Assembly: GCF_000732625.1 (NCBI RefSeq)
Contig: NZ_JPJI01000026.1
Coordinates: forward strand, 372,001 to 436,000
Direction of reading: 5' to 3'
Length of the DNA: 64,000 bases
From: Nonlabens ulvanivorans
Lineage (GTDB): Bacteria; Bacteroidota; Bacteroidia; Flavobacteriales; Flavobacteriaceae
Positions 17,401 to 25,301 of this stretch are shown here, piece after piece. The notes beneath the pieces were generated by a model. It had not been told where the DNA came from. It made no database searches and worked only from the letters and a program-made list of their open reading frames with translations. A program made the position numbers and the translations under genes. Positions within the stretch are counted from its first letter, which is position 1. Every line of letters begins with the position of its first letter.

Positions 17401-18093
17401 AAAACATGCTGAATTATTTTGATCTTCGCACTCTTCTAAATCGATTACTTGAGAATTCTGATTACAGTCTGTTAGAATTGCGACTACATTAATGACTACA
17501 TGACAGTTTAATGATGTCTGTACTCTTATAAATAAATCTGTGGGAATGTTTGCTTGATTAATAAAAGTAGTCGACAGCGGATTTGAATTAGTATCTGCAT
17601 CTTGATAACTCAAAAAGTAAGTGAAAAGTAAATTATTCTGTCCGTTTGAAAGAAAAGGTTCTATATCAAAAAGGTCTACTTGAACTTCACCGGTGGCAGT
17701 AATTGAACCACAATACGTAAAAGTCTGTAAATTATTAACTACAGGTAATGACTCAACGACTAAATTACTAGTAGTAATATTAAAATTACCCGTTGTATTA
17801 TCATCAACACGTATAAAAATCAACTCTGGATTAGTAACATTTGAATAATTTGCCATGGGCAGTTGATTCAAATTATTAACGGCATCAAATTGAGAAGAAA
17901 AATAAGTGACGCTATGTGTCGTTGAACTTTGGTTTGCTAATGCTGTAGCGTCCCAAAATGTTAAATCAAAAACTTCTGTTCCGTCATTAGAAACATCATC
18001 ACATAAAATATAATCTGGAACTGGACCAGCAGTTACTTGTGCTGTAGCAATGGTAGTCAATAGTAGTACTGTTAAGAGTAAAATTCTTTTCAT
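14482..18093 (-). CDS. Giant T9SS-exported surface protein with repeats
   Basis: The 1203-residue precursor has signal peptide residues 1-19 (ends ATAQ). The first 600 residues hold about six degenerate repeats of 90-110 residues. Each contains a Y-x-Y/F strand, an x-DADxxxNP-type segment and an IFVRV/T strand, as in flavobacterial gliding/adhesin-like proteins. A cysteine-containing globular region follows (about 610-800). Next is a DUF7619-type domain with GSYDPNDK (about 965), and the end is a T9SS sorting domain (VPNPTSGSVQVNL ... LPAGIYIAEL ... KVVKQ). It is probably displayed on the surface. TLSRK near residue 1167, in the sorting domain, is encoded by the palindrome at 14591-14607. Confidence 0.85.
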   Translation of the reverse strand: MKRILLLTVLLLTTIATAQVTAGPVPDYILCDDVSNDGTEVFDLTFWDATALANQSSTTHSVTYFSSQFDAVNNLNQLPMANYSNVTNPELIFIRVDDNTTGNFNITTSNLVVESLPVVNNLQTFTYCGSITATGEVQVDLFDIEPFLSNGQNNLLFTYFLSYQDADTNSNPLSTTFINQANIPTDLFIRVQTSLNCHVVINVVAILTDCNQNSQVIDLEECEDQNNSACFDLNVNDFPALGTLSPNQYSVTYHISQADADNNVNPLTSPYCTSTTQPIFVRVHDLTTGSGDTSQSFNLVISPAPPVFNLTPITGCDDDGDGFIDWNSATVLAEIDATATPNVNSAFTEYYLTQQDALNRINPVGYGAQLSTAIAVSQVFVRTDFFTSGCASTSPLQLIIDPICFSIGNPSHLLQCADPGVQVCFDLTQHAAQIMATNNPADFSISYHNTNADANADTSAISTPNNYCINNNQMIYFRLEENATGAYRVGSFDLFINTYTYDNTTSLILDECDVDLNGNVDFDLTVVATQLNTGNVLTYYEDIVDAQNETQSITNPLLYSLPVNSPFNTIFVRETVAGDCDVIYSIQLNAQGNCNNSYLCDNALSLCDRIGQPFINIFDGSTAEAGNYYPFSSATGPRNPSWFYIPIATSGDLTIEVWQNTQPDFLGQDLDVDYALYGPFTTATGGCANGITQANYVDHSFSVNMPEIGQINNAQAGDYYLLLTSNFSNTPGFLKVEIGTSSTATVNCDGVRMQSILDVNLNGVVDATDVPFPLGIFDWEMNMNGSVMQVATPLAAYSIYDSDPTNSYDLGYTVLPAYASNYSVSPATYTAQSIPAGSGVTTRDFLVTPLAAYEDVVVYIIPQQQPRPGFTYKETVVYANLGTTPVAMGQLQYTYDTQLSIVAVDDPAAVINPLTVDLNYTNLLPFEYRTMEIEMQIPVIPNINLGDVLTNTASITPVANDITPNNNSSISSQIVIGSYDPNDKMESRGAFINPAEFGPNDYFYYTIRFENTGTASAINVRIEDTLDAQLDWNSIEMIDASHAYVMERMEDQVVWRFDNILLPDATTDPVGANGYVYFKIKPITSMEGTVIPNTAEIYFDFNPPIITNTFTSTFQTPLSIDTPQTVNFSLVPNPTSGSVQVNLQNGMLENAQVVLYDVRGRITLSRKLTNNHPQIDLTELPAGIYIAELRNGDETYTTKVVKQ
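14592..14607. repeat. Intragenic palindrome, copy 5
   Basis: The exact 14-bp core GCTTTCGCGAAAGC; the outer C is A on one side. Read as TLSRK in the T9SS sorting domain of the giant adhesin. Confidence 0.85.
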
Positions 18094-18224
18094 GGCGGTA
18101 GTTTTATGGTTATAAGTTAGTTGAAATCATGGTCATTTCAGGTATTGAACGACCTTTTTAGACTACTGACTTATTCCATAGATGAACTAATAACCAGATG
18201 GTTGCGTGAAAAAGTTTCCTACTT

Positions 18225-19700
18225 TTATAGATTCTCTGGCATTACTGCTAGACTCTTAAATAAATTTGCTTTTGATATAAAAAGTTTTTTATAGGTATTA
18301 ATTTCTTTAAGTTTTGAATCGATTAATTTAACCTCTCTACTGTTGATGAGGAATAAGGAACTATCACCTAAGTCAAATTTACGTTCTTCTCCCGTTAACA
18401 TAATTTGCGATGACTCTACAATATTAGTAATCATATTTACTTGAACATTATAAGAATCTAACTCATTAAAAATACTTGTCACCTTATTCTTAATTTCTAG
18501 TTGTGAAGATGCTAGATCGTATTGTGCATCTGCAATTTTAATTTTTGCTAGCCTTAAATCTCCGCGTTCCTTTCTTAAAAATAAAGGCATAGAAAAAGTG
18601 ATACCACCTTTATAATTTGCTGTTTGAAAACTATTAAACTCATTCCACTCTGGTGAAAGAAAATTATAATCGAGTGTTAACTTAGGCAGTAGTTTATTTG
18701 CCTTTAATCGTCTATCGATATCTAATTGATCAATCTTAAAATTCATGGAGCGCAACTTAGGATGATTCTCGATGGTAAACTCATTTAAAGTAAAACCATA
18801 AATCTCTAGCGTTGCGTCTATCTCGTTATTTAAATCTTCTTGGGGCACTATATTAGGTTGTAATTCTACAGGCACTTCATTAAGCCATAGAAAATTAGAA
18901 AGTTCGAGGCGCTGTTTAACTAGCTGTATGCGTGCCTGCTCTCTATTAAGCGCTCTGTTTTGTGCCGCAATGCCAGCCTCTACCGTATCGATAGCTGCTT
19001 TATCACCAGCCACAAAACTACTTTTCACTGCTTGAAATCTGATTTGAGCATTTTCATAAAACTGATCATAAACTTTATATTCTTCATGGATTTGCCACCA
19101 CTTAAAATATGCTAGTGCAGCTTCATATAACACCGCATTTACTAACAAGTCGCGATCCACTACACTTTGCTCACTATAAATTTTGGCTTTGCGCAATGTT
19201 GCCATACGTTCATTAATCAAAAACCCTTGTCCTAGATTAACACTCACACCAGCGTTATACAACCCATTTTCTGGAACTGTATTTGACGGGTCTAAAAAAG
19301 TACCTTCATTGCGTTCTACACCAGCTTTAAACTCTACACCATACCAGGTAGGTATTTTAAACATTGCATTAAGTTGATCATAATACTCTGTTCCTTTAAA
19401 CTCTTTACGGTCATAGTCTACCTCAATTTTTGGATCAAATCCACCACGAGAACGCAGCAAATTAGCCTGTCCACCATCGATTAATAGTTGCGCTTGTTTT
19501 GCTATAGGATGATGTGCTTTTACAAATCCCATGTACTCTCTAAAACTCATTTCAGTAGAATCCAGAGCAACAGTTGATTGTTGGGTAGTGTGATGAGTCC
19601 GCTTTCGCGAAAGCGGACTCTCTAACACCGTAGCATTGATCATAAAGCTTATAAACGTCCCTAAAATGAATAGGTATTTACTTCTTTTTCTTATCGGCAT
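18225..19700 (-). CDS. TolC family outer-membrane efflux protein
   Basis: The 491-residue protein has an N-terminal signal peptide (about residues 1-24) and long coiled-coil helices typical of OEP/TolC proteins (AALAYFKWWQIHEEYKVYDQFYENA, NREQARIQLVKQRLELSNFL). It contains beta-barrel strands such as YKGGITFSMPLFLRKERG. It forms the outer-membrane duct for the HlyD/ABC system encoded just upstream; its start overlaps the hlyD-like gene by 23 bases. Residues 29-34 (PLSRKR) lie directly after the signal peptide and are encoded by a 26-bp extended palindrome copy (19595-19620). Confidence 0.88.
   Translation of the reverse strand: MPIRKRSKYLFILGTFISFMINATVLESPLSRKRTHHTTQQSTVALDSTEMSFREYMGFVKAHHPIAKQAQLLIDGGQANLLRSRGGFDPKIEVDYDRKEFKGTEYYDQLNAMFKIPTWYGVEFKAGVERNEGTFLDPSNTVPENGLYNAGVSVNLGQGFLINERMATLRKAKIYSEQSVVDRDLLVNAVLYEAALAYFKWWQIHEEYKVYDQFYENAQIRFQAVKSSFVAGDKAAIDTVEAGIAAQNRALNREQARIQLVKQRLELSNFLWLNEVPVELQPNIVPQEDLNNEIDATLEIYGFTLNEFTIENHPKLRSMNFKIDQLDIDRRLKANKLLPKLTLDYNFLSPEWNEFNSFQTANYKGGITFSMPLFLRKERGDLRLAKIKIADAQYDLASSQLEIKNKVTSIFNELDSYNVQVNMITNIVESSQIMLTGEERKFDLGDSSLFLINSREVKLIDSKLKEINTYKKLFISKANLFKSLAVMPENL
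19595..19620. repeat. Intragenic palindrome, copy 6 (extended to 26 bp)
   Basis: The core is extended symmetrically by GAGTC on the left and GACTC on the right, making a 26-bp perfect palindrome. Read as ESPLSRKR right after the TolC signal peptide. Confidence 0.9.
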
Positions 19701-21033
19701 CTTTTGTAGTTTTAGGCTGATAATAATTAGGTGGGAAACCGTTTAAACGTCGCCATAGTTCATACCATATAGGTACATCTTCTAACAATGCAATGGTATA
19801 TGCACCCGAACCAGCGCGCAATGCGGTAGGCCATGGATGATCGTTCTCATCTGGTGCTAGTAGAACACGATATTTTCCATTATCACTGATAAAGGTTTCA
19901 ACAGCAACCACTTTTGCGCCATAGGTACCATAGGAAACATTAGGCCAACCTGAAAAAACAATAGCTGGCCAGCCATCAAACTGAACTCGTACTTCTTCAC
20001 CTAGATGAATTAAAGGTAAATCTAGTGGCTCTACAAAGGTCTCTACAGCTAGGTCATAGTCTGCTGGCATCACATTTACTAATGGTTCTCCTTCTTTAAA
20101 AGTTTCTCCTATTCCACCAAATATCGCCTTATTTATATAACCATTTTGAGGTGCGGTAATGAAGTAAAGATCATTACGCATTTGATAGTTTGTACGGTCC
20201 GTCTCTAATTTAGATACTTGCGCCTCTGCATCAAACTGGCTGGATTGTGCTGTAAATTGATCACTACGTGCTTTGGCGATCTTTTCTGCATACTCTTGTT
20301 GTATGCGATTAAGGTCAATTTGCGCATTAATGATATCATTGCGACTCGTTAATAATTTATTTTCTTGAGATATTAATTTAGCTTGAGTCTCTTGAGTTTT
20401 TAAGCGTTTTTCTTCCACCTCAGTCATAGGCTTAAGACCTTCATTATTTAAGGTCTGGGCTCGTTGCAATTGAGTTTCGGCTATTTTTAAATTAGTTTGT
20501 GCTGCGATGTAGTCGATACTATCTGTAGTCACTTTTAGTCGTGATTGCATCAACTTATTGCGACCTTGCTCTAATTTTAATTGTCTTTCTTGAGCAAGAG
20601 CAGCAATCTGACTATTTAGAGCTTTTACCTTCTCGCTATAAGATGAAACGCTCATCGTTTTGGCATCAATTTGCTGTCCTGTACGTTCTACAAGATTAGG
20701 ATCAAAATACTCGTTCTTGATCTCGCTGATGCGCAGGATTGTATCACCCTTTGCAACAAAGTCACCTTCCCGAACAAGCCATTGTTCAATTCTACCAGGA
20801 ATGGGAGATTGAATAGTCTGTGGTCGTTGATCTGGTGTAAGTGTAGTGACATAACCATTACCAGTAACATTTTGAGTCCATGGTAAGAATAGTATAACAA
20901 CACAAGCAATTGCTGCGCCTGTTAAAAATCTATTGAAATATTTATAGTGTCTACGTTCTAGAACACGCTGACCCGACTTATAATTAATAAGATCTAGCCT
21001 TTTAACTAATTCTGTTTGAGAAATATTGAGCAT
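19678..21033 (-). CDS. HlyD family periplasmic adaptor (membrane fusion) protein
   Basis: The 451-residue protein has one N-terminal membrane anchor (about residues 36-54). A biotinyl-lipoyl-like half motif follows (IPGRIEQWLVREGDFVAKGDTIL, about 75-97). A long alpha-helical hairpin rich in Gln/Lys (about 120-280) comes next, and then beta-barrel and membrane-proximal domains. The C-terminus is lysine-rich (DADKKKK). It links the inner-membrane ABC protein and the TolC protein encoded by its neighbours. It starts 6 bases after the ABC gene. Confidence 0.9.
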   Translation of the reverse strand: MLNISQTELVKRLDLINYKSGQRVLERRHYKYFNRFLTGAAIACVVILFLPWTQNVTGNGYVTTLTPDQRPQTIQSPIPGRIEQWLVREGDFVAKGDTILRISEIKNEYFDPNLVERTGQQIDAKTMSVSSYSEKVKALNSQIAALAQERQLKLEQGRNKLMQSRLKVTTDSIDYIAAQTNLKIAETQLQRAQTLNNEGLKPMTEVEEKRLKTQETQAKLISQENKLLTSRNDIINAQIDLNRIQQEYAEKIAKARSDQFTAQSSQFDAEAQVSKLETDRTNYQMRNDLYFITAPQNGYINKAIFGGIGETFKEGEPLVNVMPADYDLAVETFVEPLDLPLIHLGEEVRVQFDGWPAIVFSGWPNVSYGTYGAKVVAVETFISDNGKYRVLLAPDENDHPWPTALRAGSGAYTIALLEDVPIWYELWRRLNGFPPNYYQPKTTKDADKKKK

Positions 21034-21039
21034 CGTTCT

Positions 21040-22713
21040 TTATTTATCTTCTATTAATTTTCCTTGATCAAGTGTCACTACTCGACTACATTTAGTAATC
21101 CACGCTGGATTTTGACTTACTACTACTAAGGACCATCCATTACTTTTATCTGTTAAGAACTCCATAATTCTATCTGCCTCAGCATCATCAAATTGATCTA
21201 ATGGATCTTTGAGTATTAACATCTTAGGCTTGCGCACTACACTGCGAGCCAAAACGATTTTTTTTGATACGGTGTAGGATAGTTGTTTTCCTTCTGGGAA
21301 TAACATTGTCTTTAAACCTAGAGGTAATTTTTTCAAAAAACTGTTTAAACCTACTTTACTTAAAGCCCAGTATACTTGATCATCTGTAATTTCAGGATCA
21401 CCAAAGGTAATGTTCTCCCTTAAGGTACCTTCAAATGGTGACTCTTCAGTTAATGACTGACCAATGTGAGACCTATAATAATTTAAATTGACACCTCGTA
21501 AATCTGTATTATTGACATATATATTACCATGTGTAGGTTCAATGATACCGGTTATGAGTCTCAATAAAGTTGCTTTACCACTACCATTACTACCTCTTAA
21601 AGCGATATTACAGGATTGAGTAATTTTAAGTGAAACATCATTTATGATAGGCAAACTTCTGTCCTCTACTTCATAGGTAACATGCTCTAAGTCAACAGAA
21701 AAATTATCGTCATCTTTAAATGGTTTTTCACCATCCATAGGCTCTAATTCCTTATCCACCACGTTACCTAATTTCTCTAATGAGGTTAAAACGTCATAAA
21801 CCGATTCTAGGCCTGTGATTAATTTTTCAACAGCACCGATAATAATAAGGATTATCAACTCTGCAGCTACAAACTGACCTATGTTCATTTCCTGACTCAA
21901 TACTAGAATACCACCTATTAACAGCAATCCTGCAGTAACTAGAACTTTAAAACCTATCATCTGTGTAAACTGGCTGATTAAAACATTAAAATGCTTTTCT
22001 CTATGCTTTAAATATTCAGACGTAAGTTGATCGTTTTTATCTACTGCAAGTGTTGTCTTCCCAGATAGTTTAAAACTTACAATTGATCGAGCTACCTCTT
22101 GTAACCAATGTGCTACTTTATATTTACTTTGAGACTCCATAAGGCTACTATCGAGACCCTTTTGTGCTGTAAATTTAAACAGGATATAGACCAGCAATAC
22201 TAGTAGAAATCCATAAATTATAAAGAATGGATGGTAAAACGAGAGTAATATTAAACCAAAGATAATTTGCAATAAAGCTGTAGGATAATCTACTAAAATC
22301 TTAGAAAGGCTTTTTTGTATCGTAAGTGTATCAAAAAAACGATTTGCTAGTTCTGGCGGATATATACCATGCAGTTCACTCATTTTTATTTTAGGAAAAC
22401 GATATGCAAATTCAAAAGAGGAACGTGTAAAAATCTTTTGCTGTATGTTCTCTGTAATTCTAATTTGCATTAATTGTAATACACCACCAAAAGCAACTCC
22501 TAAGGTTACTAAAATAACCAGTATAATCCACGAGGTACTGATTTGTGCACCTTGTATTAAATTAATAATTGCTTGTATACCTAATGGTAAGGATAAACCA
22601 ACTAATCCAGCAAATATGGCATAATAAAAAATCTGACGCACATCTTTTTTATCCAACTTAAGCATTCTTACTAAGCGCTGCCATGCGGTTAAAATATTCT
22701 TACTTTTTGCCAT
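21040..22713 (-). CDS. ABC exporter (membrane and ATPase domains) with degenerate ATPase motifs
   Basis: The 557-residue half transporter has six membrane segments (about 25-300) and a C-terminal nucleotide-binding domain (about 330-557). The fold markers align to MsbA-type ABC domains, but nearly every catalytic position is altered. Walker A reads GSNGSGKAT (the Mg-binding Ser/Thr is Ala). The signature reads LSYTV instead of LSGGQ. Walker B reads LILKDP instead of LLLDEP (Asp to Lys, Glu to Asp). The H-loop reads VVSQ instead of ITHR. The Q-loop Gln (IGQSL) remains. The protein probably binds ATP poorly and may not hydrolyse it. It is second in a TetR-ABC-HlyD-TolC operon, 3 bases after the regulator gene. 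Confidence 0.85.
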   Translation of the reverse strand: MAKSKNILTAWQRLVRMLKLDKKDVRQIFYYAIFAGLVGLSLPLGIQAIINLIQGAQISTSWIILVILVTLGVAFGGVLQLMQIRITENIQQKIFTRSSFEFAYRFPKIKMSELHGIYPPELANRFFDTLTIQKSLSKILVDYPTALLQIIFGLILLSFYHPFFIIYGFLLVLLVYILFKFTAQKGLDSSLMESQSKYKVAHWLQEVARSIVSFKLSGKTTLAVDKNDQLTSEYLKHREKHFNVLISQFTQMIGFKVLVTAGLLLIGGILVLSQEMNIGQFVAAELIILIIIGAVEKLITGLESVYDVLTSLEKLGNVVDKELEPMDGEKPFKDDDNFSVDLEHVTYEVEDRSLPIINDVSLKITQSCNIALRGSNGSGKATLLRLITGIIEPTHGNIYVNNTDLRGVNLNYYRSHIGQSLTEESPFEGTLRENITFGDPEITDDQVYWALSKVGLNSFLKKLPLGLKTMLFPEGKQLSYTVSKKIVLARSVVRKPKMLILKDPLDQFDDAEADRIMEFLTDKSNGWSLVVVSQNPAWITKCSRVVTLDQGKLIEDK

Positions 22714-22716
22714 GAT

Positions 22717-23388
22717 TTATTTTAAAGTTTGAAATACTAAATGTTTAAAATAGTCTGTAGGAGATACTTGATCGTTACAATCTGTTAAGTTTTTAAAATG
22801 ATCTTTTAAAAAATGTTGATGTAAAGCACCTTCTAATATCGTACTACTTAATGAAGAAGGATATGGGTAATCTGAATTCACCATTAAAATCATATCCTTT
22901 ACTCTTTCTACTAATCTCTTATAAATAGTAAAGTAGCCGCTTTTATTTTCTTCATCGACCTCTTTTGTAAGGTATGATTTAGAATACTCTGCAATGACGA
23001 TTTTATTTAAAACAACCTCATCAATATGTTCAAACTTTGAGTCTTGCTCTATAGGTTGTGTAATAATCTCTACCGCTCTACTTAAGCGATCTATAGGTAC
23101 TGTAATCTTTAAAGTTTCAATCACTAATTGGTACTCTAACCAGCCCCAATACCATGAAGTTAGATACAACAACAGCTTATGTTTATTTTCAAAATATCTA
23201 TAAATAGAACTCTCATTAGAGCCTATTGACTTACCTAGTTTTTTAAAGGTAAATTGTTCAAAGCCCATTTCATGAATCATAGTTATACTGTTGCTAATGA
23301 TACGCTGGCCTAATTCAGACGATTCAGGATCTTTGACAAAGATTTTATCATTGATCTGCACCTTCAGGTTTTGTAGTAATTGGTCCAT
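22717..23388 (-). CDS. TetR family transcriptional regulator
   Basis: The 223-residue protein has an N-terminal helix-turn-helix, GFEQFTFKKLGKSIGSNESSIYRYFENKHKLL in two parts (about residues 42-73). This matches TetR DNA-binding domains, and the C-terminal ligand domain is helical. The ATG at 23388 (MDQLLQNLK) is preferred over an upstream TTG because a -7 box lies at 23407-23414. It heads the export operon. An inverted repeat overlapping its promoter is a likely operator for autoregulation. Confidence 0.85.
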   Translation of the reverse strand: MDQLLQNLKVQINDKIFVKDPESSELGQRIISNSITMIHEMGFEQFTFKKLGKSIGSNESSIYRYFENKHKLLLYLTSWYWGWLEYQLVIETLKITVPIDRLSRAVEIITQPIEQDSKFEHIDEVVLNKIVIAEYSKSYLTKEVDEENKSGYFTIYKRLVERVKDMILMVNSDYPYPSSLSSTILEGALHQHFLKDHFKNLTDCNDQVSPTDYFKHLVFQTLK

Positions 23389-23406
23389 AGTGATTGTATT
23401 ACCATA

Positions 23407-23414
23407 CAAACATA
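23407..23414 (-). promoter_or_regulatory. -7 promoter box TATGTTTG of the TetR-ABC-HlyD-TolC operon
   Basis: An exact TAnnTTTG on the minus strand, 18 bases before the ATG at 23388. It overlaps the inverted repeat at 23413-23429. Confidence 0.55.
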
Positions 23415-23429
23415 ATAGTATTACTATTA
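23413..23429. promoter_or_regulatory. Candidate TetR operator (17-bp inverted repeat)
   Basis: TAATAGTA-T-TACTATTA is a perfect 8-bp inverted repeat around one central base. It overlaps the upstream edge of the -7 box of the tetR operon. A second, looser AT-only repeat (AATAATA ... TATTATT, 23429-23453) adjoins it. Position and symmetry suit binding by the adjacent TetR protein. Confidence 0.5.
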
Positions 23430-23489
23430 ATAATAAATAGTTTTAGTATTATTTAACAATACCAAGACTTTCATTTAATTTTGAGATAT

Positions 23490-23520
23490 AAAAAAAACCT
23501 GTGATTCTCACAGGTTTTTA
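23490..23520 (-). terminator. Terminator of the tpiA-prmA-clpS operon
   Basis: The 12-bp arms AAAAACCTGTGA and TCACAGGTTTTT have a 3-base loop (TTC). On the minus strand the stem is followed by a T run. It lies 20 bases after the clpS stop. Confidence 0.9.
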
Positions 23521-23539
23521 AAATGAAATCGAGATTATT

Positions 23540-23815
23540 CTATTCAATCTCTGCCGTTAATCCTGCCTCAAGCAGTTTTGTACAGCGTGGTTCTAAATCT
23601 TTATATGCACCTGTTTTAACGCTGCATTTCCCTTTATAATGGACGATCATAGAACATTGCTCTGCTTGCAATGGAGTATGGTCACATGCCGCTACTAACA
23701 TATCTATAACATGATCAAAGGTGTTTACCTCATCATTGTAAAGAACGATCTTATTTTCTTCTTGTTCTAGTATCTCTAAGTCTAACTCTGGAGACACTTT
23801 TTCTTTTGTACTCAT
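23540..23815 (-). CDS. clpS: ATP-dependent Clp protease adaptor ClpS
   Basis: ClpS delivers N-end rule substrates to ClpAP or ClpCP. This 91-residue protein has the core pattern VLYNDEVNTFDHVIDML (about 27), ALQAEQC-type helix QAEQCSMIVHYKGKCSVKTG with the substrate-pocket and Clp-binding residues, and a final short helix LLEAGLTAEIE. I take the ATG at 23815 (MSTKEK); two more ATGs lie up to 3 codons upstream. It is the last gene of the operon. Confidence 0.93.
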   Translation of the reverse strand: MSTKEKVSPELDLEILEQEENKIVLYNDEVNTFDHVIDMLVAACDHTPLQAEQCSMIVHYKGKCSVKTGAYKDLEPRCTKLLEAGLTAEIE

Positions 23816-23875
23816 AATCATCATATTACAAAGTTAAAAAAGATATTAATCTAAATTTTAAAAGCGTCTTAAATT

Positions 23876-24727
23876 TTACTTCTTTATCATTTTTAGCCCT
23901 ACCCAGTTATCTCTAACCATATGTGAGTCGTATCGAATACCTACTTTATTACAGGCTTCTTTAATTAATTCTAAGTCTTCGGTGTAAAATCCAGAAAAAA
24001 GTATGGTTCCACCAGGTTTTAAACTTTCACCGTATACTGGTATATCTTGAAGTAAGATATTTCTATTAATGTTTGCTATAATAAAGTCATACGTTTTGCC
24101 TTCTAACTGTTCTGCACCACCTAGGATCACTTTTACTTTATCGGCTTTATTACGTTCAACATTTTCGATAGCATTTTCATAACACCAGGTATCGATATCT
24201 ATTGCATCGACGTCAATTGCACCACGCATTTGGGCAAGAATACCTAGCACTCCTGTACCACTACCCATATCTAAGACTCTTAATCCGGTTAAATCTTCAT
24301 TTAACAAATGTTGGATCATCATATGAGTGGTCTGATGATGACCTGTACCGAAACTCATTTTTGGTTCAATAACGATATCGTATTCTACACCAGTCGCTTC
24401 ATGAAAAGGCGCTCTTACCTCGCAGCGGTTGTCTACAGTGATTGGGTTAAAATTCTTTTCCCACTCAGCATTCCAGTTGGTAGGTTCTATTTCTGCTTTC
24501 GCGAAAGCGATATCAACTAACTCACTGCTCAAAACCTCTACATCATTTAGTATAGAATCATTATCGAGTGATTTCAATACATAAGCTGTTACACCTGTTT
24601 CTGTTTCAACAAAGCTTTCAAATCCTGCCTCACCTAGTTGAGCTATTAAAACATCGTTCCACGGCTGAAGCGGTGTTATTGTAAATTGATATTCAATGTA
24701 AATTTGATCTGTGACGCTATGGCTCAT
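23876..24727 (-). CDS. prmA: Ribosomal protein L11 methyltransferase PrmA
   Basis: PrmA trimethylates L11. The 283-residue protein has the N-terminal L11-recognition domain (1-115) and a Rossmann domain with PKMSFGTGHHQTTHMMI (about 120), the SAM motif VLDMGSGTGVLGILA (about 150) and the catalytic-loop ANINRNIL (about 217). Residues about 73-77 (AFAKA) are encoded by the palindrome at 24494-24509. Its start overlaps the upstream DUF1287 gene by 11 bases. Confidence 0.95.
   Translation of the reverse strand: MSHSVTDQIYIEYQFTITPLQPWNDVLIAQLGEAGFESFVETETGVTAYVLKSLDNDSILNDVEVLSSELVDIAFAKAEIEPTNWNAEWEKNFNPITVDNRCEVRAPFHEATGVEYDIVIEPKMSFGTGHHQTTHMMIQHLLNEDLTGLRVLDMGSGTGVLGILAQMRGAIDVDAIDIDTWCYENAIENVERNKADKVKVILGGAEQLEGKTYDFIIANINRNILLQDIPVYGESLKPGGTILFSGFYTEDLELIKEACNKVGIRYDSHMVRDNWVGLKMIKK
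24494..24509. repeat. Intragenic palindrome, copy 7
   Basis: The exact 14-bp core (24495-24508) with one outer base changed. Read as AFAKA in prmA. Confidence 0.85.
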
Positions 24728-25301
24728 ATCTGTAATGTCCTGTTATTTTAAATTGAAACAGACAGTCTTCATATACCTGTCCTGCTCCTATATTGTGGAC
24801 TATATAATATCTATTAGTCCCTTTAATTTTATTGCTACTCACCATGCCTATATGAGTTAACCCATTAGATAGTACCCAACTTACTATATCTCCTGGTAAA
24901 TAATCTGACTCTAATGAAGTAACTGCTATAGAGCTGTTATGTCGTTCAAAAAAGCGTCTCAAATTAGGCACGCGCCTGTGGTCTATATTACTATCTGTAC
25001 GAGTTAAACCCCAGTTTTGTGGATAAGCACTGAAGTGTTTCTTCATATCCTCATGTACTTCTTTTTGAAGATCAATGTCTACTGCTCTATATGCTCTTAT
25101 GATGACATCTGTACAAACTCCATAACCAGATGGCACATCGCCGCCAGGATAATCTATTGAGAAATATGCGCCATTATACACCACATCATCTTTAGTAAGT
25201 TCATCTGCAGCATGCGCAAGTTGCCACCCAAAAGTAGTTTGACAAATTCCGCCAAATGGAATTAAAAGAAACGCGGTTAACAGTAATGTTTTAAAATGCA
25301 T
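24717..25301 (-). CDS. DUF1287 secreted putative cysteine hydrolase
   Basis: The 194-residue precursor has a signal peptide (MHFKTLLLTAFLLIPFGGICQ). The mature part shows the DUF1287 pattern: VCTDVIIRAYRAVDIDLQ with a candidate catalytic Cys, DSNIDHRRVPNL, PGDIVSW and THIGMVSS with a candidate His. These recall NlpC/P60-like amidase folds. It is probably periplasmic; its substrate is unknown. It overlaps tpiA by 11 bases if started at 25301, or 23 if at 25313. Confidence 0.8.
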   Translation of the reverse strand: MHFKTLLLTAFLLIPFGGICQTTFGWQLAHAADELTKDDVVYNGAYFSIDYPGGDVPSGYGVCTDVIIRAYRAVDIDLQKEVHEDMKKHFSAYPQNWGLTRTDSNIDHRRVPNLRRFFERHNSSIAVTSLESDYLPGDIVSWVLSNGLTHIGMVSSNKIKGTNRYYIVHNIGAGQVYEDCLFQFKITGHYRYEP

